The notes: generated by a model from the sequence alone, not told the origin. Positions 51,428-61,677 are shown, counted from the stretch's first letter. The stretch is 64,000 nt of DNA from Metabacillus crassostreae (GCF_016908395.1 NZ_JAFBDU010000007.1:169578-233577), one strand, 5' to 3'. Numbers and translations: made by a program.

Positions 51428-51505
51428 TTAGTAAAAGTAGTGTAAAATAAAGGTAAGATTGGACAAGCAGATTTCTTCTTAAGAATCTGGGAAAGAGGTG
51501 CGAAG

Positions 51506-51766
51506 GTGAGTTCATTTGATAAAACGATGAAATTTAATTTCTCTGACGACTCTGTCGAAACGAATGTAAACGAAGTCCTTTATACTGTATACGATGCATT
51601 ACAAGAAAAAGGCTATAATCCAATAAATCAAATTGTGGGCTATTTGCTTTCTGGTGACCCAGCCTATATTCCTCGTCATCGTGATGCAAGAAATCTAATT
51701 CGCAAGCTTGAGCGGGATGAATTAATTGAGGAGCTAGTTAAATCTTACTTACAAAAACGGATTTGA
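51506..51766 (+). CDS. yrzL: IreB-family regulatory phosphoprotein YrzL
   Basis: An 86-residue UPF0297 protein. In Enterococcus, IreB is a substrate of the IreK kinase and controls cephalosporin tolerance; in Bacillus the role is less clear. The conserved N-terminal [12 protein letters not shown] contains the threonine/serine region phosphorylated in relatives. [20 protein letters not shown] is the family core. GTG at 51506 after AAGAGGTG. It forms a conserved run with ruvX and yrzB. Confidence 0.93.
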   Translation: MSSFDKTMKFNFSDDSVETNVNEVLYTVYDALQEKGYNPINQIVGYLLSGDPAYIPRHRDARNLIRKLERDELIEELVKSYLQKRI

Positions 51767-51891
51767 TCTTTAGTATCTTAAGTATCTGTTCTGTAAAAAA
51801 AGAAATGTAATTTTGTATATTGATGGGCTGAATTAAGTAGAACATAATTATTCAGTTCCAATCTTTATACAATAAAATCGAGAGGCATATT

Positions 51892-52308
51892 ATGCGAATA
51901 CTTGGGTTAGATTTAGGAACTAAAACATTGGGAGTAGCCGTTAGTGATGAATTGCGCTGGACAGCACAAGGAATTGAAACGATTAAAATCAATGAAGAAG
52001 GTCGAGACTATCAATTGGGAAGACTTTCTGAACTAATTAAACAGTATGAAGTTGAGAAAATTGTCCTTGGAATGCCTAAAAACATGAATGGAACAATTGG
52101 ACCAAGAGCGGAAGCAAGTCAATCGTTTGCTGATATACTAACAAAGAAGTTTAATCTTCCTGTTATCCTATGGGATGAGCGGTTAACAACAATGGCTGCT
52201 GAAAAAATGCTAATCTCTGCAGATGTTAGTCGAAAAAAAAGAAAAAAGGTTATAGACAAAATGGCTGCAGTGATGATCTTACAAGGTTATTTAGATAGCT
52301 TAAACTAG
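51892..52308 (+). CDS. ruvX: Putative pre-16S rRNA nuclease / Holliday junction resolvase-like RuvX (YqgF)
   Basis: A 138-residue RNase H-fold protein with [42 protein letters not shown] and the C-terminal [14 protein letters not shown], which carry the acidic catalytic residues. Proposed roles are 16S rRNA 5'-end maturation or junction resolution. ATG at 51892 follows CGAGAGGC. It is B. subtilis YrrK. Confidence 0.94.
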   Translation: MRILGLDLGTKTLGVAVSDELRWTAQGIETIKINEEGRDYQLGRLSELIKQYEVEKIVLGMPKNMNGTIGPRAEASQSFADILTKKFNLPVILWDERLTTMAAEKMLISADVSRKKRKKVIDKMAAVMILQGYLDSLN

Positions 52309-52336
52309 ACAAAAATTATTATGAGGTGAAGAATTC

Positions 52337-52627
52337 ATGGATCACGGAGAAAAACAAATTACAGTTATAGATGAAAGTGGCAATGAACAATTATGTGAGG
52401 TTCTTTTTACATTTGAGTCAGAGGAATTCAAAAAATCTTATGTGTTATACTACCCACTAGGTGCAGAAGAGGACGATAGCGAAGAAATTGAAATTCATGC
52501 TTCGAGCTTTAACCCTCACGCAGACGGTGAAGATGGAGAGCTAGAGCCAATTGAAACAGAAGAAGAGTGGGACTTAATTGAGGAAATGTTAAATACATTT
52601 CTTGATGAAGAAGAAGAGCAAGAATAA
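52337..52627 (+). CDS. yrzB: DUF1292 acidic protein YrzB
   Basis: A 96-residue, very acidic protein of the DUF1292/UPF0473 family. The core reads [20 protein letters not shown] and [10 protein letters not shown]. The C-terminus is almost all Glu and Asp ([15 protein letters not shown]). It lies 28 bases after ruvX and before a terminator. Function unknown. Confidence 0.92.
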   Translation: MDHGEKQITVIDESGNEQLCEVLFTFESEEFKKSYVLYYPLGAEEDDSEEIEIHASSFNPHADGEDGELEPIETEEEWDLIEEMLNTFLDEEEEQE

Positions 52628-52631
52628 GCAT

Positions 52632-52674
52632 AAAAAGTGTGATAAGAGATATACTCTTATTGCACTTTTTTTTG
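52632..52674 (+). terminator. Terminator of ireB-ruvX-yrzB
   Basis: AAAAAGTGTGATAAGAG (52632-52648) pairs with CTCTTATTGCACTTTTT (one G-U pair), 5-base loop, T-run. Confidence 0.88.
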
Positions 52675-52797
52675 TTTAACTTTCTAAAAGTAATAAAAAT
52701 GGGAAACTCAAATAGTATTTTACATGTCATGTTTAAAAATATTGCCGAATAATCATGAACATTGTAGTATAATAGTTGGGGTGAGAGGAGGATACAC

Positions 52798-53922
52798 ATG
52801 TCTGAAGATCCAAAAAAAGATTCATTCCGAAAAAAGTTATTAGAAAAACATAATGAGGCAAAGGTTGTTCGGAGAATTGTTCTTTCCGTATTTATTACTC
52901 TTTTAATTGTTTTTTCTGGGTTAATCGGGGGCGGCTATCTCTATATTAAATCTTCTTTAGAGCCAGTTGATCCAACTGATCAAACGCCTGTTGATGTGAC
53001 GATACCAATTGGTTCATCAGTTTCGTCAATATCAAAAATCCTAGAAGAAAATGATATTATAAAAGATGATCGTGTTTTTAAATATTATATTAAATTTAAA
53101 AATGAATCTGGTTTTCAAGCAGGTGATTACCAGCTGAAAAAATCAATGACATTTCAAGAAATTATAGCTAGCATAAAAAAGGGGAAAGTCATGGATGATG
53201 TCGTGTTCCAAGTGACAATTCCAGAAGGAAGACAACTAACAGAAATAGCATCAATTATTTCTAACAACACAAACTTTTCAGAAGATGAGATTTTTGAGAA
53301 ATTAAATGATAAAAGCTTTATCGAATCTATGAGAGCTAAATATCCTGATTTGCTCACTGATGATATTTTTAAGGAAAATGTTAAATATCCACTAGAGGGT
53401 TACTTATTTCCTGCAACATATCCTTATTATCAAGAAGAACCAACAATTGAAGAGATTCTAGAACCGATGATCACAAAAATGAGTGAAGTTGTTGCAAAAT
53501 ATATTCCGCAACTTCAAGAAAAGAATATGAGTGTTCATTACTTTGTAACAATGGCATCTCTTATTGAGGAAGAAGCTACTGAAAAATCAGATCGTGAGAA
53601 GATCTCAAGTGTTTTTTATAACCGTATTGATAAGAATATGATGCTACAAACAGATCCAACTGTTTTATATGCATTAGGTGAGCATAAAGACAGAGTGCTA
53701 TATAAAGATTTGGAAGTGGATTCGCCATATAATACTTATCAAAATACTGGACTTCCACCTGGACCTATCGCTAATGCTGGTGAAATGTCTTTTGTAGCTG
53801 CACTTAGCCCTGAGCCAACAGATTTCTTATATTTCCTTGCAACAAAAGAAGGGGAAGTAATTTTCACAAAAACGCTAGAAGAACATAACAAAGCAAAGAA
53901 TGAACATATTATTAATAACTAA
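52798..53922 (+). CDS. mltG: Endolytic peptidoglycan transglycosylase MltG
   Basis: A membrane-anchored enzyme that cuts nascent glycan strands and sets their length. One membrane helix lies at residues 26-50, followed by a LysM-like region (VTIPIGSSVSSISKILEEN) and the YceG catalytic domain. The catalytic glutamate is E257 in TMASLIEEEA. PLEGYLFPATY and PYNTYQNTGLPPGPIANAG complete the family pattern. It has 374 residues, with ATG at 52798 after GAGAGGAGGA. It is B. subtilis YrrL. Confidence 0.94.
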   Translation: MSEDPKKDSFRKKLLEKHNEAKVVRRIVLSVFITLLIVFSGLIGGGYLYIKSSLEPVDPTDQTPVDVTIPIGSSVSSISKILEENDIIKDDRVFKYYIKFKNESGFQAGDYQLKKSMTFQEIIASIKKGKVMDDVVFQVTIPEGRQLTEIASIISNNTNFSEDEIFEKLNDKSFIESMRAKYPDLLTDDIFKENVKYPLEGYLFPATYPYYQEEPTIEEILEPMITKMSEVVAKYIPQLQEKNMSVHYFVTMASLIEEEATEKSDREKISSVFYNRIDKNMMLQTDPTVLYALGEHKDRVLYKDLEVDSPYNTYQNTGLPPGPIANAGEMSFVAALSPEPTDFLYFLATKEGEVIFTKTLEEHNKAKNEHIINN

Positions 53923-53935
53923 CTATATCTCAAAC

Positions 53936-53972
53936 AAAGGGAACGTGAATTATTATTCGCATTCCCTTTATT
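53936..53972 (+). terminator. Terminator of mltG
   Basis: AAAGGGAACGTGAAT pairs with ATTCGCATTCCCTTT with wobble pairs and a 4-base loop; the T-run is weak. Confidence 0.65.
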
Positions 53973-54018
53973 GTTGTGGTAAAATATATCGAGTTGTTAT
54001 TTGGATTGTACTATTTGA

Positions 54019-54065
54019 TATAATCATACAAAAAGAGTTCTCAGGATATGGGGCTCTTCTTTTTA
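54019..54065 (+). promoter_or_regulatory. TATAAT and hairpin in the trmR leader
   Basis: TATAAT (54019-54024), with only a weak -35, is followed within about 5 bases by AAAAAGAG...CTCTTCTTTTT, a hairpin with a T-run (54029-54064). This may be an attenuator for trmR or a short terminated transcript. Confidence 0.4.
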
Positions 54066-54124
54066 GGTAGAATATAGATTATTCGACAAAGTTCATTAGC
54101 AGTTGTATAACCAGGAGGGCAATC

Positions 54125-54775
54125 ATGTTAAATGAAGATGTGCTAACGTATGTTGAAAGCTTGATTCCAGAACGTCCTCAATACGTGGAACAAATTGAAG
54201 AGTTTGCTTTAAAGCATGATGTGCCAATAATGGAGAAATCAGGTATAGAGGTATTGTTATTGTTGTTAACAATGCAACAGCCAAAGAAAATATTTGAAAT
54301 CGGGACAGCAATTGGTTATTCAGCAATAAGGATGGCTTTATCTTTACCCAATACCCACATTGTAACTGTGGAGCTTGATGAAGATAGATATAAGCAAGCA
54401 GTACTTCATATAAAAGAATTAGGACTAGAGAATCGTATTAAATTATTCTTAGGTGATGCACTATTATTATCAGATGATATTAGCAAGCATGGCCCATTTG
54501 ATGCGTTTTTTATTGATGCAACAAAAGCGAAATATAGTAAGTTTTTTGATTTATATGAACCAATGTTAACAAAGGATGGAATTATATATACTGATAATGT
54601 TCTTTTTAAGGGAACAGTTGCTCGAGATCGTTCAGAATTAAAAACGAGAAGACAACGAACTCTTGTTAGAAAACTTGATGAATATAATCGAATGCTTTTT
54701 TCTAAGGAAGGCTTTACATCAACAATGATTCCCGTTGGTGATGGTCTTGCAGTTACAAGAAGAAAAGAAGTGTAA
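54125..54775 (+). CDS. trmR: tRNA 5-hydroxyuridine methyltransferase TrmR
   Basis: A SAM-dependent O-methyltransferase of 216 residues that makes 5-methoxyuridine at tRNA position 34 in B. subtilis (YrrM). The SAM site is IFEIGTAIGYSAIRMA. The metal and catalytic region is FFIDATKAKYSKFFD and GIIYTDNVLFKGTV. ATG at 54125 after CAGGAGGGC. It is followed directly by trhP1 and trhP2, which make its substrate, so the three genes form a wobble-uridine modification operon. Confidence 0.93.
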   Translation: MLNEDVLTYVESLIPERPQYVEQIEEFALKHDVPIMEKSGIEVLLLLLTMQQPKKIFEIGTAIGYSAIRMALSLPNTHIVTVELDEDRYKQAVLHIKELGLENRIKLFLGDALLLSDDISKHGPFDAFFIDATKAKYSKFFDLYEPMLTKDGIIYTDNVLFKGTVARDRSELKTRRQRTLVRKLDEYNRMLFSKEGFTSTMIPVGDGLAVTRRKEV

Positions 54776-54788
54776 AGAGGTGTACAAA

Positions 54789-55718
54789 ATGAAAAAGCCA
54801 GAATTATTAGTGACTCCTAAAAAGGTAGAAGACTTTTTACCTTTAATTGAAGCAGGTGCTGATGCATTTATCATTGGTGAGCAAAAATTTGGTCTTAGGT
54901 TGGCTGGAGATTTTTCAAAGGACGATATTAAGAATGCTATCGTCATTGCTCATCAGCATGGGAAAAAAGTGTATGTTGCAATGAATGCAATTTTTCATAA
55001 TGAATTAGTCGATGAGTTAGGTGAATATTTACATTTTCTAAGTGAAGTGAAAGCAGATGCAGTTGTTTTTGGTGATCCTGCTGTTCTTATGATGGCTAAG
55101 GATGCTGCTCCTGAAATGAAGCTACATTGGAATACAGAAACAACGGCAACAAACTGGCACACGTGTAATTATTGGGGAAGAAAAGGATCACAACGGGCTG
55201 TGCTTGCTAGAGAGCTGAGCATGGATGCAGTTGTTGAGACAAAAGAACATGCAGAAGTTGAAATAGAAGTACAAGTACATGGAATGACATGTATGTTTCA
55301 ATCAAAACGATCATTATTAGGCAACTATTTTGAATACCAAGGGAAAAAATTAAAAATAGAAAAGCCTGATACTAAAGAGACGATGTTTTTATTTGATCCT
55401 GAAAGAAATAATAAATACCCAATTTTTGAGGATGCAAACGGAACTCATATAATGAGCCCTAATGATATTTGTATTATAGATGAACTTGGTGAAATGATTG
55501 AAGCAGGTGTGGATTCTTTCAAGATTGATGGTGTTTTACAAACATCAGATTATATTGTTGAAGTTACGAAAAAATATCGTAAAGCAATAGATTTGTTTGT
55601 TTCGAATGTTGATGAATATGAAGAGGTTAAGGATGACCTTTTAAATGAGATTGAAAATCTACAGGCTCAAAATCGCCCGTTAGATACAGGCTTCTTCTTT
55701 AAAGAAACAGTATATTAA
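54789..55718 (+). CDS. trhP1: tRNA U34 hydroxylation protein TrhP1 (peptidase U32 family)
   Basis: A 309-residue U32-family protein (B. subtilis YrrN) that works with TrhP2 in prephenate-dependent hydroxylation of tRNA uridine-34. The conserved start is KKPELLVTPKKVEDFLPLIEAGADAFIIG. It lacks the four-cysteine cluster motif seen in TrhP2, having a divergent VHGMTCMFQSKRSLLGNY instead. The start at 54789 has AGAGGTG upstream, 13 bases after the trmR stop. The name peptidase is historical. Confidence 0.92.
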   Translation: MKKPELLVTPKKVEDFLPLIEAGADAFIIGEQKFGLRLAGDFSKDDIKNAIVIAHQHGKKVYVAMNAIFHNELVDELGEYLHFLSEVKADAVVFGDPAVLMMAKDAAPEMKLHWNTETTATNWHTCNYWGRKGSQRAVLARELSMDAVVETKEHAEVEIEVQVHGMTCMFQSKRSLLGNYFEYQGKKLKIEKPDTKETMFLFDPERNNKYPIFEDANGTHIMSPNDICIIDELGEMIEAGVDSFKIDGVLQTSDYIVEVTKKYRKAIDLFVSNVDEYEEVKDDLLNEIENLQAQNRPLDTGFFFKETVY

Positions 55719-55775
55719 TTTAATGAATCGGTTGAATGTTAAGCCTTTCATTTTGAACATAAAGGGAGTGAAAAA

Positions 55776-57044
55776 ATGACAACTGTAGTTGATAAAATTT
55801 CGAGCATAGTCGATGGGAAGCGTGTAATTACAAAAAAACCGGAATTATTAGCACCTGCCGGAAACCTTGAAAAATTGAAAATTGCGGTTCATTATGGTGC
55901 TGATGCAGTATTTATTGGTGGCCGTGAATATGGTTTAAGATCTAATGCAGACAACTTTTCACAAGAAGAAATGGCTGAAGGAGTTCAATTTGCTAATAAA
56001 TATGGTGCGAAGATTTATGTAACAACAAATATCTTTGCTCATAATGAAAATATGTCAGGTTTAGAAGACTATTTAATAGGCCTTCAAGATGCAGGAGTTA
56101 CAGGGATTATTGTTGCTGATCCTCTAATTATCGAAACATGTAGAAAAGTTGCACCTAAGCTTGAAGTACATTTAAGTACACAGCAATCTCTATCAAACTG
56201 GAAAGCAGTTCAGTTTTGGAAAGAAGAGGGGCTAGAGCGTGTTGTATTGGCACGTGAAACAAGTGCTGAAGAAATTAAAGAAATGAAAGAAAAAGTTGAT
56301 ATTGAAATTGAGGCTTTTGTTCATGGAGCAATGTGTATTGCTTATTCTGGTAGATGTACCTTAAGTAATCATATGACAGCACGTGATTCTAATCGTGGTG
56401 GTTGTTGTCAATCGTGTCGCTGGGATTATGACTTATTTAAACTTGAGGATAATCAAGAAGTTGAGTTATTTGATAAAGAAGATGCACCTTTTGCAATGAG
56501 TCCAAAGGATTTAAATTTAATTGAATCTATTCCTAAGATGATTGAGCTAGGAATTGATAGCTTAAAAATCGAAGGTCGAATGAAATCAATTCATTATATT
56601 GCAACAGTTGTTAGCGTATATCGTAAAGTAATTGATGCTTACTGCGCAGATCCAGACAATTTTAAAATAGATATTGAATGGCTTAAAGAGCTAGATAAAT
56701 GTGCTAACCGTGAAACAGCTTCAGCCTTTTTTGAAAGTGTTCCTGGTTTTCAACAACAGATGTTTGGTAATCATAGTAAAAAAACAGTGTATGATTTTGC
56801 TGGTCTTGTATTAGATTATGATCAAGAAGCAAAAATGATTACTTTACAACAACGTAATCATTTTAAACCGGGTGAAACAGTCGAGTTTTTCGGACCAGAA
56901 ATTGAGAACTTTACACAAACAATAGAGAAGATATGGGATGAAGATGGAAATGAGCTTGATGCTGCTCGTCATCCACTACAAATTGTAAAATTCAAAGTAG
57001 ATAAACCCGTCTTCAGAAACAACATGATGCGAAAGGGGTTCTAA
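55776..57044 (+). CDS. trhP2: tRNA U34 hydroxylation protein TrhP2 (peptidase U32 family)
   Basis: A 422-residue U32-family protein (YrrO). It contains [20 protein letters not shown] and the iron-sulfur cysteine pattern [18 protein letters not shown] followed by [12 protein letters not shown], so an Fe-S cluster is likely. [21 protein letters not shown] and a C-terminal beta domain follow. It forms a pair with trhP1 and overlaps functionally with the oxygen-dependent TrhO in B. subtilis. ATG at 55776 after AAGGGAG. udk begins 6 bases after its stop. Confidence 0.93.
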   Translation: MTTVVDKISSIVDGKRVITKKPELLAPAGNLEKLKIAVHYGADAVFIGGREYGLRSNADNFSQEEMAEGVQFANKYGAKIYVTTNIFAHNENMSGLEDYLIGLQDAGVTGIIVADPLIIETCRKVAPKLEVHLSTQQSLSNWKAVQFWKEEGLERVVLARETSAEEIKEMKEKVDIEIEAFVHGAMCIAYSGRCTLSNHMTARDSNRGGCCQSCRWDYDLFKLEDNQEVELFDKEDAPFAMSPKDLNLIESIPKMIELGIDSLKIEGRMKSIHYIATVVSVYRKVIDAYCADPDNFKIDIEWLKELDKCANRETASAFFESVPGFQQQMFGNHSKKTVYDFAGLVLDYDQEAKMITLQQRNHFKPGETVEFFGPEIENFTQTIEKIWDEDGNELDAARHPLQIVKFKVDKPVFRNNMMRKGF

Positions 57045-57049
57045 CTACT

Positions 57050-57685
57050 ATGGCGAAGAAGCCGGTTGTAATCGGTGTAGCTGGAGGCTCTGGCTCGGGA
57101 AAAACGAGTGTGACGAAAGCAATATATGAGCATTTTAGAGGTCATTCAATCTTGATGCTTGAACAAGATTATTATTATAAAGATCAAAGTCATCTGCCTT
57201 ATGAACAAAGACTAGATACAAATTATGACCATCCATTAGCTTTTGATAATGATTTACTAATAGATCATTTAAAAACATTACTAAGTCATGAATCAATTGA
57301 AAAACCAGTTTATGACTATAAATTGCATACAAGATCTGAAGATGTTATAGTTGTGGAACCTAAGGATGTTATAATTCTTGAAGGTATCCTTATTTTAGAG
57401 GACGAGCGTTTGCGTGACTTAATGGATATTAAGCTTTATGTGGATACGGATGCGGATCTTAGAATCATACGGAGAATCCTTCGTGATATTAAAGAGCGTG
57501 GACGTTCAATTGATTCGGTTATAGAGCAATATATTACTGTTGTAAGACCGATGCATAATCAATTTATCGAGCCGACCAAACGATATGCAGATATTATCAT
57601 CCCAGAAGGTGGACATAATCATGTTGCAGTTGATTTAATGGTCACAAAAATTCAAACAATTCTTGAACTAAAGGCAATTTTGTAA
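57050..57685 (+). CDS. udk: Uridine kinase
   Basis: Phosphorylates uridine and cytidine with ATP or GTP. Walker A is GGSGSGKTS (residues 12-20). The substrate region contains [18 protein letters not shown] and NYDHPLAFD, followed by [27 protein letters not shown] and the C-terminal IIPEGGHN. It has 211 residues and ATG at 57050. AAAGGGG in the trhP2 tail is its ribosome binding site. It is the last gene of the trmR operon. Confidence 0.96.
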   Translation: MAKKPVVIGVAGGSGSGKTSVTKAIYEHFRGHSILMLEQDYYYKDQSHLPYEQRLDTNYDHPLAFDNDLLIDHLKTLLSHESIEKPVYDYKLHTRSEDVIVVEPKDVIILEGILILEDERLRDLMDIKLYVDTDADLRIIRRILRDIKERGRSIDSVIEQYITVVRPMHNQFIEPTKRYADIIIPEGGHNHVAVDLMVTKIQTILELKAIL

Positions 57686-57755
57686 TAACATAGCATAGAT
57701 AAAGTCTACTGTGATCATATTATGTATAAGTATAATTTTTATGAAAAATCTTAAT

Positions 57756-57781
57756 AGGGCACATTGTTGCCCTGATTTTTT
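57756..57781 (+). terminator. Terminator of trmR-trhP1-trhP2-udk
   Basis: AGGGCA-CATTGT-TGCCCT followed by GATTTTTT. Confidence 0.78.
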
Positions 57782-57984
57782 ACATATCATCAGATTTGGG
57801 GTTCTACATTTTGTTCACCATATATTTGAATTACTGACATAATAATTTTTAGTCATTTTTCTAAAAGAATTTTCACCTAGATTATACATATGTAATATGC
57901 AGTCTATAGATGCATTTATAGAATAAGCAATATTACAATGACTCAGTACGACATGGACAGTCTACTAGAAGGAGTGGAACAAAC

Positions 57985-58458
57985 ATGGCACAAGATAAAG
58001 TTTTTCCAATGACAAGAGAAGGTAAAGATAAGCTTGAGCAAGAGCTTGAATATTTGAAAACGGTTAAACGTAAAGAGGTAGTTGAAAGAATTAAAATTGC
58101 ACGTAGCTTTGGAGATCTATCTGAGAACTCTGAATACGATTCAGCTAAAGAAGAACAAGCCTTTGTTGAAGGTCGTGTCACAACATTAGAAAATATGATT
58201 CGAAATGCAAAGATTATTGAAGGTGAAGCTGATACAAGCATTGTTGCTTTAGGAAGAACAGTTGCTTTTACTGAATTACCTGATGGTGATAAAGAAACAT
58301 ATACAATCGTTGGTAGTGCTGAAGCTGATCCGTTCGAAGGTAAAATCTCTAATGACTCACCTATTGCTAAGAGTCTTATGGGACGCAAGGTAGGAGATCA
58401 GGTAACTGTTCAAACACCAGGCGGAGAAATGCTTGTTAAAATCGTAGAAATTAGCTAA
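57985..58458 (+). CDS. greA: Transcription elongation factor GreA
   Basis: A 157-residue factor that rescues backtracked RNA polymerase by stimulating transcript cleavage. The N-terminal coiled coil carries [20 protein letters not shown] and the tip [20 protein letters not shown] with the conserved acidic pair. The C-terminal FKBP-like domain ends [23 protein letters not shown] at 57985 after AGAAGGAGTG. Single gene between terminators. Confidence 0.97.
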   Translation: MAQDKVFPMTREGKDKLEQELEYLKTVKRKEVVERIKIARSFGDLSENSEYDSAKEEQAFVEGRVTTLENMIRNAKIIEGEADTSIVALGRTVAFTELPDGDKETYTIVGSAEADPFEGKISNDSPIAKSLMGRKVGDQVTVQTPGGEMLVKIVEIS

Positions 58459-58475
58459 TACAGGTTTATATAATG

Positions 58476-58512
58476 AACACCTCGTCGAAAATGATGACGA
58501 GGTGTTTTTTTA
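58476..58512 (+). terminator. Terminator of greA
   Basis: AACACCTCGTC (58476-58486) is perfectly complementary to GACGAGGTGTT (58496-58506), 9-base loop, then TTTTT. Confidence 0.9.
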
Positions 58513-58598
58513 TTGATTTAAAATACCGTGGAAACATGTATGAATATAGCAGATCATTTGTACGCAACGGACACAGCTACAAGGAGGGGTGTTGGAAC

Positions 58599-60344
58599 AT
58601 GATATCAAAAAGAAGATTTCTGGCTTTAGGAATTGTTATCATTATCTGTTTATCTTTTTATTTATATCGATTAGCTGATTTACAATTAATCAACACAGAA
58701 TCATTTACAGATAAGGGAATAAATCTAGTTCAAGAAAGTGTTAATCAACGTACACAAGAAGTTTTAATTGATGATGGAAGAGGACGATTTGTAGATCGAA
58801 ATAACATATCATTAAAAAAAGATGCAGAGCCATCACTTGTGCTGTTTCCATTTTTAAAAGATATTTCTTGGTCAAGTGATAAACTCTCAAATTTAGTGAA
58901 TGTGCCTAGTACAGAGTTAGAAAGACTTGTTCAAAATTCAAAAGAGCCCATTGTTCTTTCAAGTAAGGATGGTGTGGAATTAACAAATAAAGATTTAAAG
59001 GAAATAAATGAGCTAGAGATTCCAGGTGTATTTGGCATTTTTCAACAAACAACAATAGATGAATCTGTTGCAGACCACATTATAGGGATAACTGGAGAAA
59101 ATGCAGAAACATTACGTGAGAAATACCCAGATCGCAGTGACTTATCATACAAAACGAAAATCGGTGTGACAGGACTAGAAAAAACATTTGATGAATTTTT
59201 ATTACCTGATGCAGAAACAAAACTCTTATATCATGTTGATGGAGACGGAAATCCGCTTTTCGGGGTAAATGTTAAGTATATTGCTGATTCTAACCCTTTC
59301 TATCCAGTAACAGTAGAAACTACGATCGATAAAGGCATTCAAGAGGTAGCAGAAGATATATTAACAAATCAGAATGTTGAGAATGGAGGACTTGTTCTTC
59401 TTGATATTCAATCAAATGAGGTCTTAGCAATGGTGAGTAAACCTGATTTAGATCGATCTCATTCTAGTACCTTAACAAACCATATGATTCGACCATTATT
59501 TCCGGGATCAGTTTTTAAAACTGTCATTTCTGCTGCTGCAATTGAATATGGTTTAGATGATGCGAACCGAAAGTTTAATTGTAATTTAAATCTTTATGGA
59601 GAAGATGATGGGGGACAGGATGATGGATTATTATCGTTTGAAAGAAGCTTTGCGAAAAGTTGTAACTATACTTTTACAACATTAGCAAAAGAGCTTTTGA
59701 AAAAGGACGAAAATGCGATTGAGGATATAGCAGGAAAACTTGGGTTAATTGGTCATATAGGTTGGAGTGGAGAAGTTTTCCATTATGATCAATTTAAACA
59801 ATTTCCTGATGAAATGGCTGGAAGTATATGGGGTGATGAAACAGATAAAAATGTCCCCCGTGCCATTGACCAAACCGCTATAGGACAAAAAGATGTAAAG
59901 CTATCACCAATGGCTGTAGCAAATATGATGGCGACAATTGCAAGAGGCGGACAAAAACAACAGGTTCGCATCGTAGAAAATATATTATATAAAAATGGAA
60001 CAAATATGTTTTCATTTACGTCTAACAAACTAGAAGGAGAAAATATTTCACCATATACAGCATCAAGGCTTCAAGAATTACTAAGGCTCGTTGTAACTGA
60101 TACAGAAGGAACAGGTAGGAGGTTTCAATCTTCTCCTTTTGAGGTATCAGGAAAATCAGGAACTGCACAAACCGGAAAGAAAAATGCTGAAGGTGAAACA
60201 CTTTATCATAAGTGGTTTGCAGGATTTTTTCCATCTAATAATCCAAAGTATGCACTGGTAGTTGTAGAGATGGATACAACTAGTGCCAACGCTGGAACAA
60301 ATGCTGTTTTTTATGATATGGTTGCAGAACTGGCAAAATCTTAA
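58599..60344 (+). CDS. pbpI: Class B penicillin-binding protein PbpI
   Basis: A 581-residue monofunctional transpeptidase. It has one N-terminal membrane helix (about residues 7-25), a pedestal or dimerisation region, and the transpeptidase domain with all three active-site motifs: S304-V-F-K307, S354-C-N356 and K519-S-G (KSGTAQTG). In B. subtilis PBP4b (YrrR) is under sigma-F and sits beside yrrS. The ATG at 58599 follows AAGGAGGGG with 8-9 bases spacing; the longer frame would start inside the greA terminator. Confidence 0.93.
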   Translation: MISKRRFLALGIVIIICLSFYLYRLADLQLINTESFTDKGINLVQESVNQRTQEVLIDDGRGRFVDRNNISLKKDAEPSLVLFPFLKDISWSSDKLSNLVNVPSTELERLVQNSKEPIVLSSKDGVELTNKDLKEINELEIPGVFGIFQQTTIDESVADHIIGITGENAETLREKYPDRSDLSYKTKIGVTGLEKTFDEFLLPDAETKLLYHVDGDGNPLFGVNVKYIADSNPFYPVTVETTIDKGIQEVAEDILTNQNVENGGLVLLDIQSNEVLAMVSKPDLDRSHSSTLTNHMIRPLFPGSVFKTVISAAAIEYGLDDANRKFNCNLNLYGEDDGGQDDGLLSFERSFAKSCNYTFTTLAKELLKKDENAIEDIAGKLGLIGHIGWSGEVFHYDQFKQFPDEMAGSIWGDETDKNVPRAIDQTAIGQKDVKLSPMAVANMMATIARGGQKQQVRIVENILYKNGTNMFSFTSNKLEGENISPYTASRLQELLRLVVTDTEGTGRRFQSSPFEVSGKSGTAQTGKKNAEGETLYHKWFAGFFPSNNPKYALVVVEMDTTSANAGTNAVFYDMVAELAKS

Positions 60345-60707
60345 ATATAGAGTAATATACAATGTGTTTTTGAAGCGTTTTTTTTCACATAAATTATTAC
60401 TCTTGAATTTATAAGGAAAGAAGTGTGTAAGGCTTTTGACTTGCTTGCTATTCTGCTAGGAAGGGTCCCTAGATTACATGAACAGAAGCTGATGCGACAT
60501 GAGTACTCCCAGAATTTTCTTATGTCTGGAGCTAAATGAATGCTGTTTCTTTGGGTAATAAAAGGCACAAATTTTACAAAATCAGCTCTATAAAAACATT
60601 TTGTGCAGAGAATATGAAACTTATGGCTTAGATTTAACGACTAGATAGAATAAGGTCTTAATGCTAAAATTAGACAGAAGGTATGAGGGACAAAGGAGTG
60701 TAGGAAA
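60345..60707. other. Non-coding gap between pbpI and yrrS
   Basis: About 360 bases. A short near-palindrome CTAGGAAGGGTCCCTAG lies near 60457. No conserved RNA, strong promoter or credible gene was recognised. In B. subtilis the two genes are closer, so this gap may hold an unrecognised insertion. Confidence 0.4.
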
Positions 60708-61379
60708 TTGAGTAATTATCAAATTAATAATTCTCGTTTTGAAAAAAGGGATAAACGTAGAAAAACGAATGTTGTTTTAAACACATTAATTGGGCTCGTT
60801 TTTGTTCTTATTCTTGTTATTGGCTCTCAGCTGATTTTTGGGGATAGCGGAGCTGAAAAAACAGCAAAATATAATGAACAACCAGATATTAAGCTAGCTA
60901 GTGAAGAAAATAAGGCAGAACAAGATGATTCTAATGAAAAGACAGATGAAAATGATGATAAATCAGAAGATAAAGACTTAAATGAAGATGAAGGTATAGA
61001 GGAAGAAGCTAAAGAAGATGAAGAGACTGAAGAGGATTCATTTGAGCAAGCAACAATAACTGAGGGAGAACCTGGTTCGGGGATTGCAGAAACAATTGAA
61101 AATCCCGCTTGGTCGCCTATTGGAACTTCTCAAACTGAACCACATTCAGCAAACTATACAAAAGGATCACAAGATTGGAATGAAATGACAAAAGCGCTTA
61201 GCTATGCAACAGGAATTCCAGAATCAGATATGATTATTTGGTTCCTCGGAAATAATGGTGGACCAAATGATGCAGCTGGGACGATTTCTCCTAAAGACAA
61301 ATCAGTGAAATATAAAGTTTATATAACTTGGGTTGAAAATAATGGATGGAAACCTACTAAAATAGAAAAGTTGAACTAA
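60708..61379 (+). CDS. yrrS: YrrS, membrane-anchored DUF1510 protein
   Basis: A 223-residue protein. A basic N-terminus is followed by one membrane helix (about residues 23-43). A long acidic, low-complexity linker comes next (about residues 60-110, mostly Glu, Asp and Lys). The DUF1510 domain (about residues 130-220) contains WSPIGTSQTEPH, WNEMTKALSYATGI and VYITWVENNGWKPT. TTG at 60708 with AAAGGAGTG upstream. In B. subtilis yrrS is expressed in sporulation with pbpI; the domain is predicted to be extracellular. Function unknown. Confidence 0.88.
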   Translation: MSNYQINNSRFEKRDKRRKTNVVLNTLIGLVFVLILVIGSQLIFGDSGAEKTAKYNEQPDIKLASEENKAEQDDSNEKTDENDDKSEDKDLNEDEGIEEEAKEDEETEEDSFEQATITEGEPGSGIAETIENPAWSPIGTSQTEPHSANYTKGSQDWNEMTKALSYATGIPESDMIIWFLGNNGGPNDAAGTISPKDKSVKYKVYITWVENNGWKPTKIEKLN

Positions 61380-61407
61380 AAAGGGATGACTCAGTCATCC
61401 CTTTTTT
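61378..61407. terminator. Bidirectional terminator of yrrS and yrzA
   Basis: AAAAGGGATGAC-TCA-GTCATCCCTTTT with A and T runs on both sides, between convergent genes. Confidence 0.85.
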
Positions 61408-61467
61408 AAATGCTAAAAATATTATTAAGATTAACATGTCTGTAGGTAGAGGACAGCACTTACCACG

Positions 61468-61677
61468 TTACTGACTAGATGCCTTAAAATGAACAACAGC
61501 ACTGTACAATCTTTTGCCTTCCTCAGATATATACATTTGGTGTGTGACAGAATGTACTGTTAGCAAGATTGCCTGATTATGTAGAATTTGATCATTTATC
61601 TTCTTCTCGAGTTCTTGAATGGAAAATGCTTCAAAAAACTCAACTTTATCTTTTATAATGTCTAACTGAAAGTTCAT
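61468..61677 (-). CDS. yrzA: DUF2536 small protein YrzA
   Basis: A 69-residue soluble protein of the DUF2536 family, with MNFQLDIIKDKVEFFEA at the start and VHSVTHQMYISEEGKRLYSAVVHFK in the second half. ATG at 61677 follows GATGGAGGTGG. It lies between yrrS and mtnN on the opposite strand, matching the B. subtilis order. Function unknown. Confidence 0.82.
   Translation of the reverse strand: MNFQLDIIKDKVEFFEAFSIQELEKKINDQILHNQAILLTVHSVTHQMYISEEGKRLYSAVVHFKASSQ

Noticed and set aside
57933..58388. 151-codon antisense frame covering greA
   Set aside because: greA is unambiguous on the plus strand and the antisense frame lacks a ribosome binding site.
60341..60568. 75-codon minus-strand frame after pbpI
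   Set aside because: It has no ribosome binding site, an implausible composition and overlaps the pbpI end.
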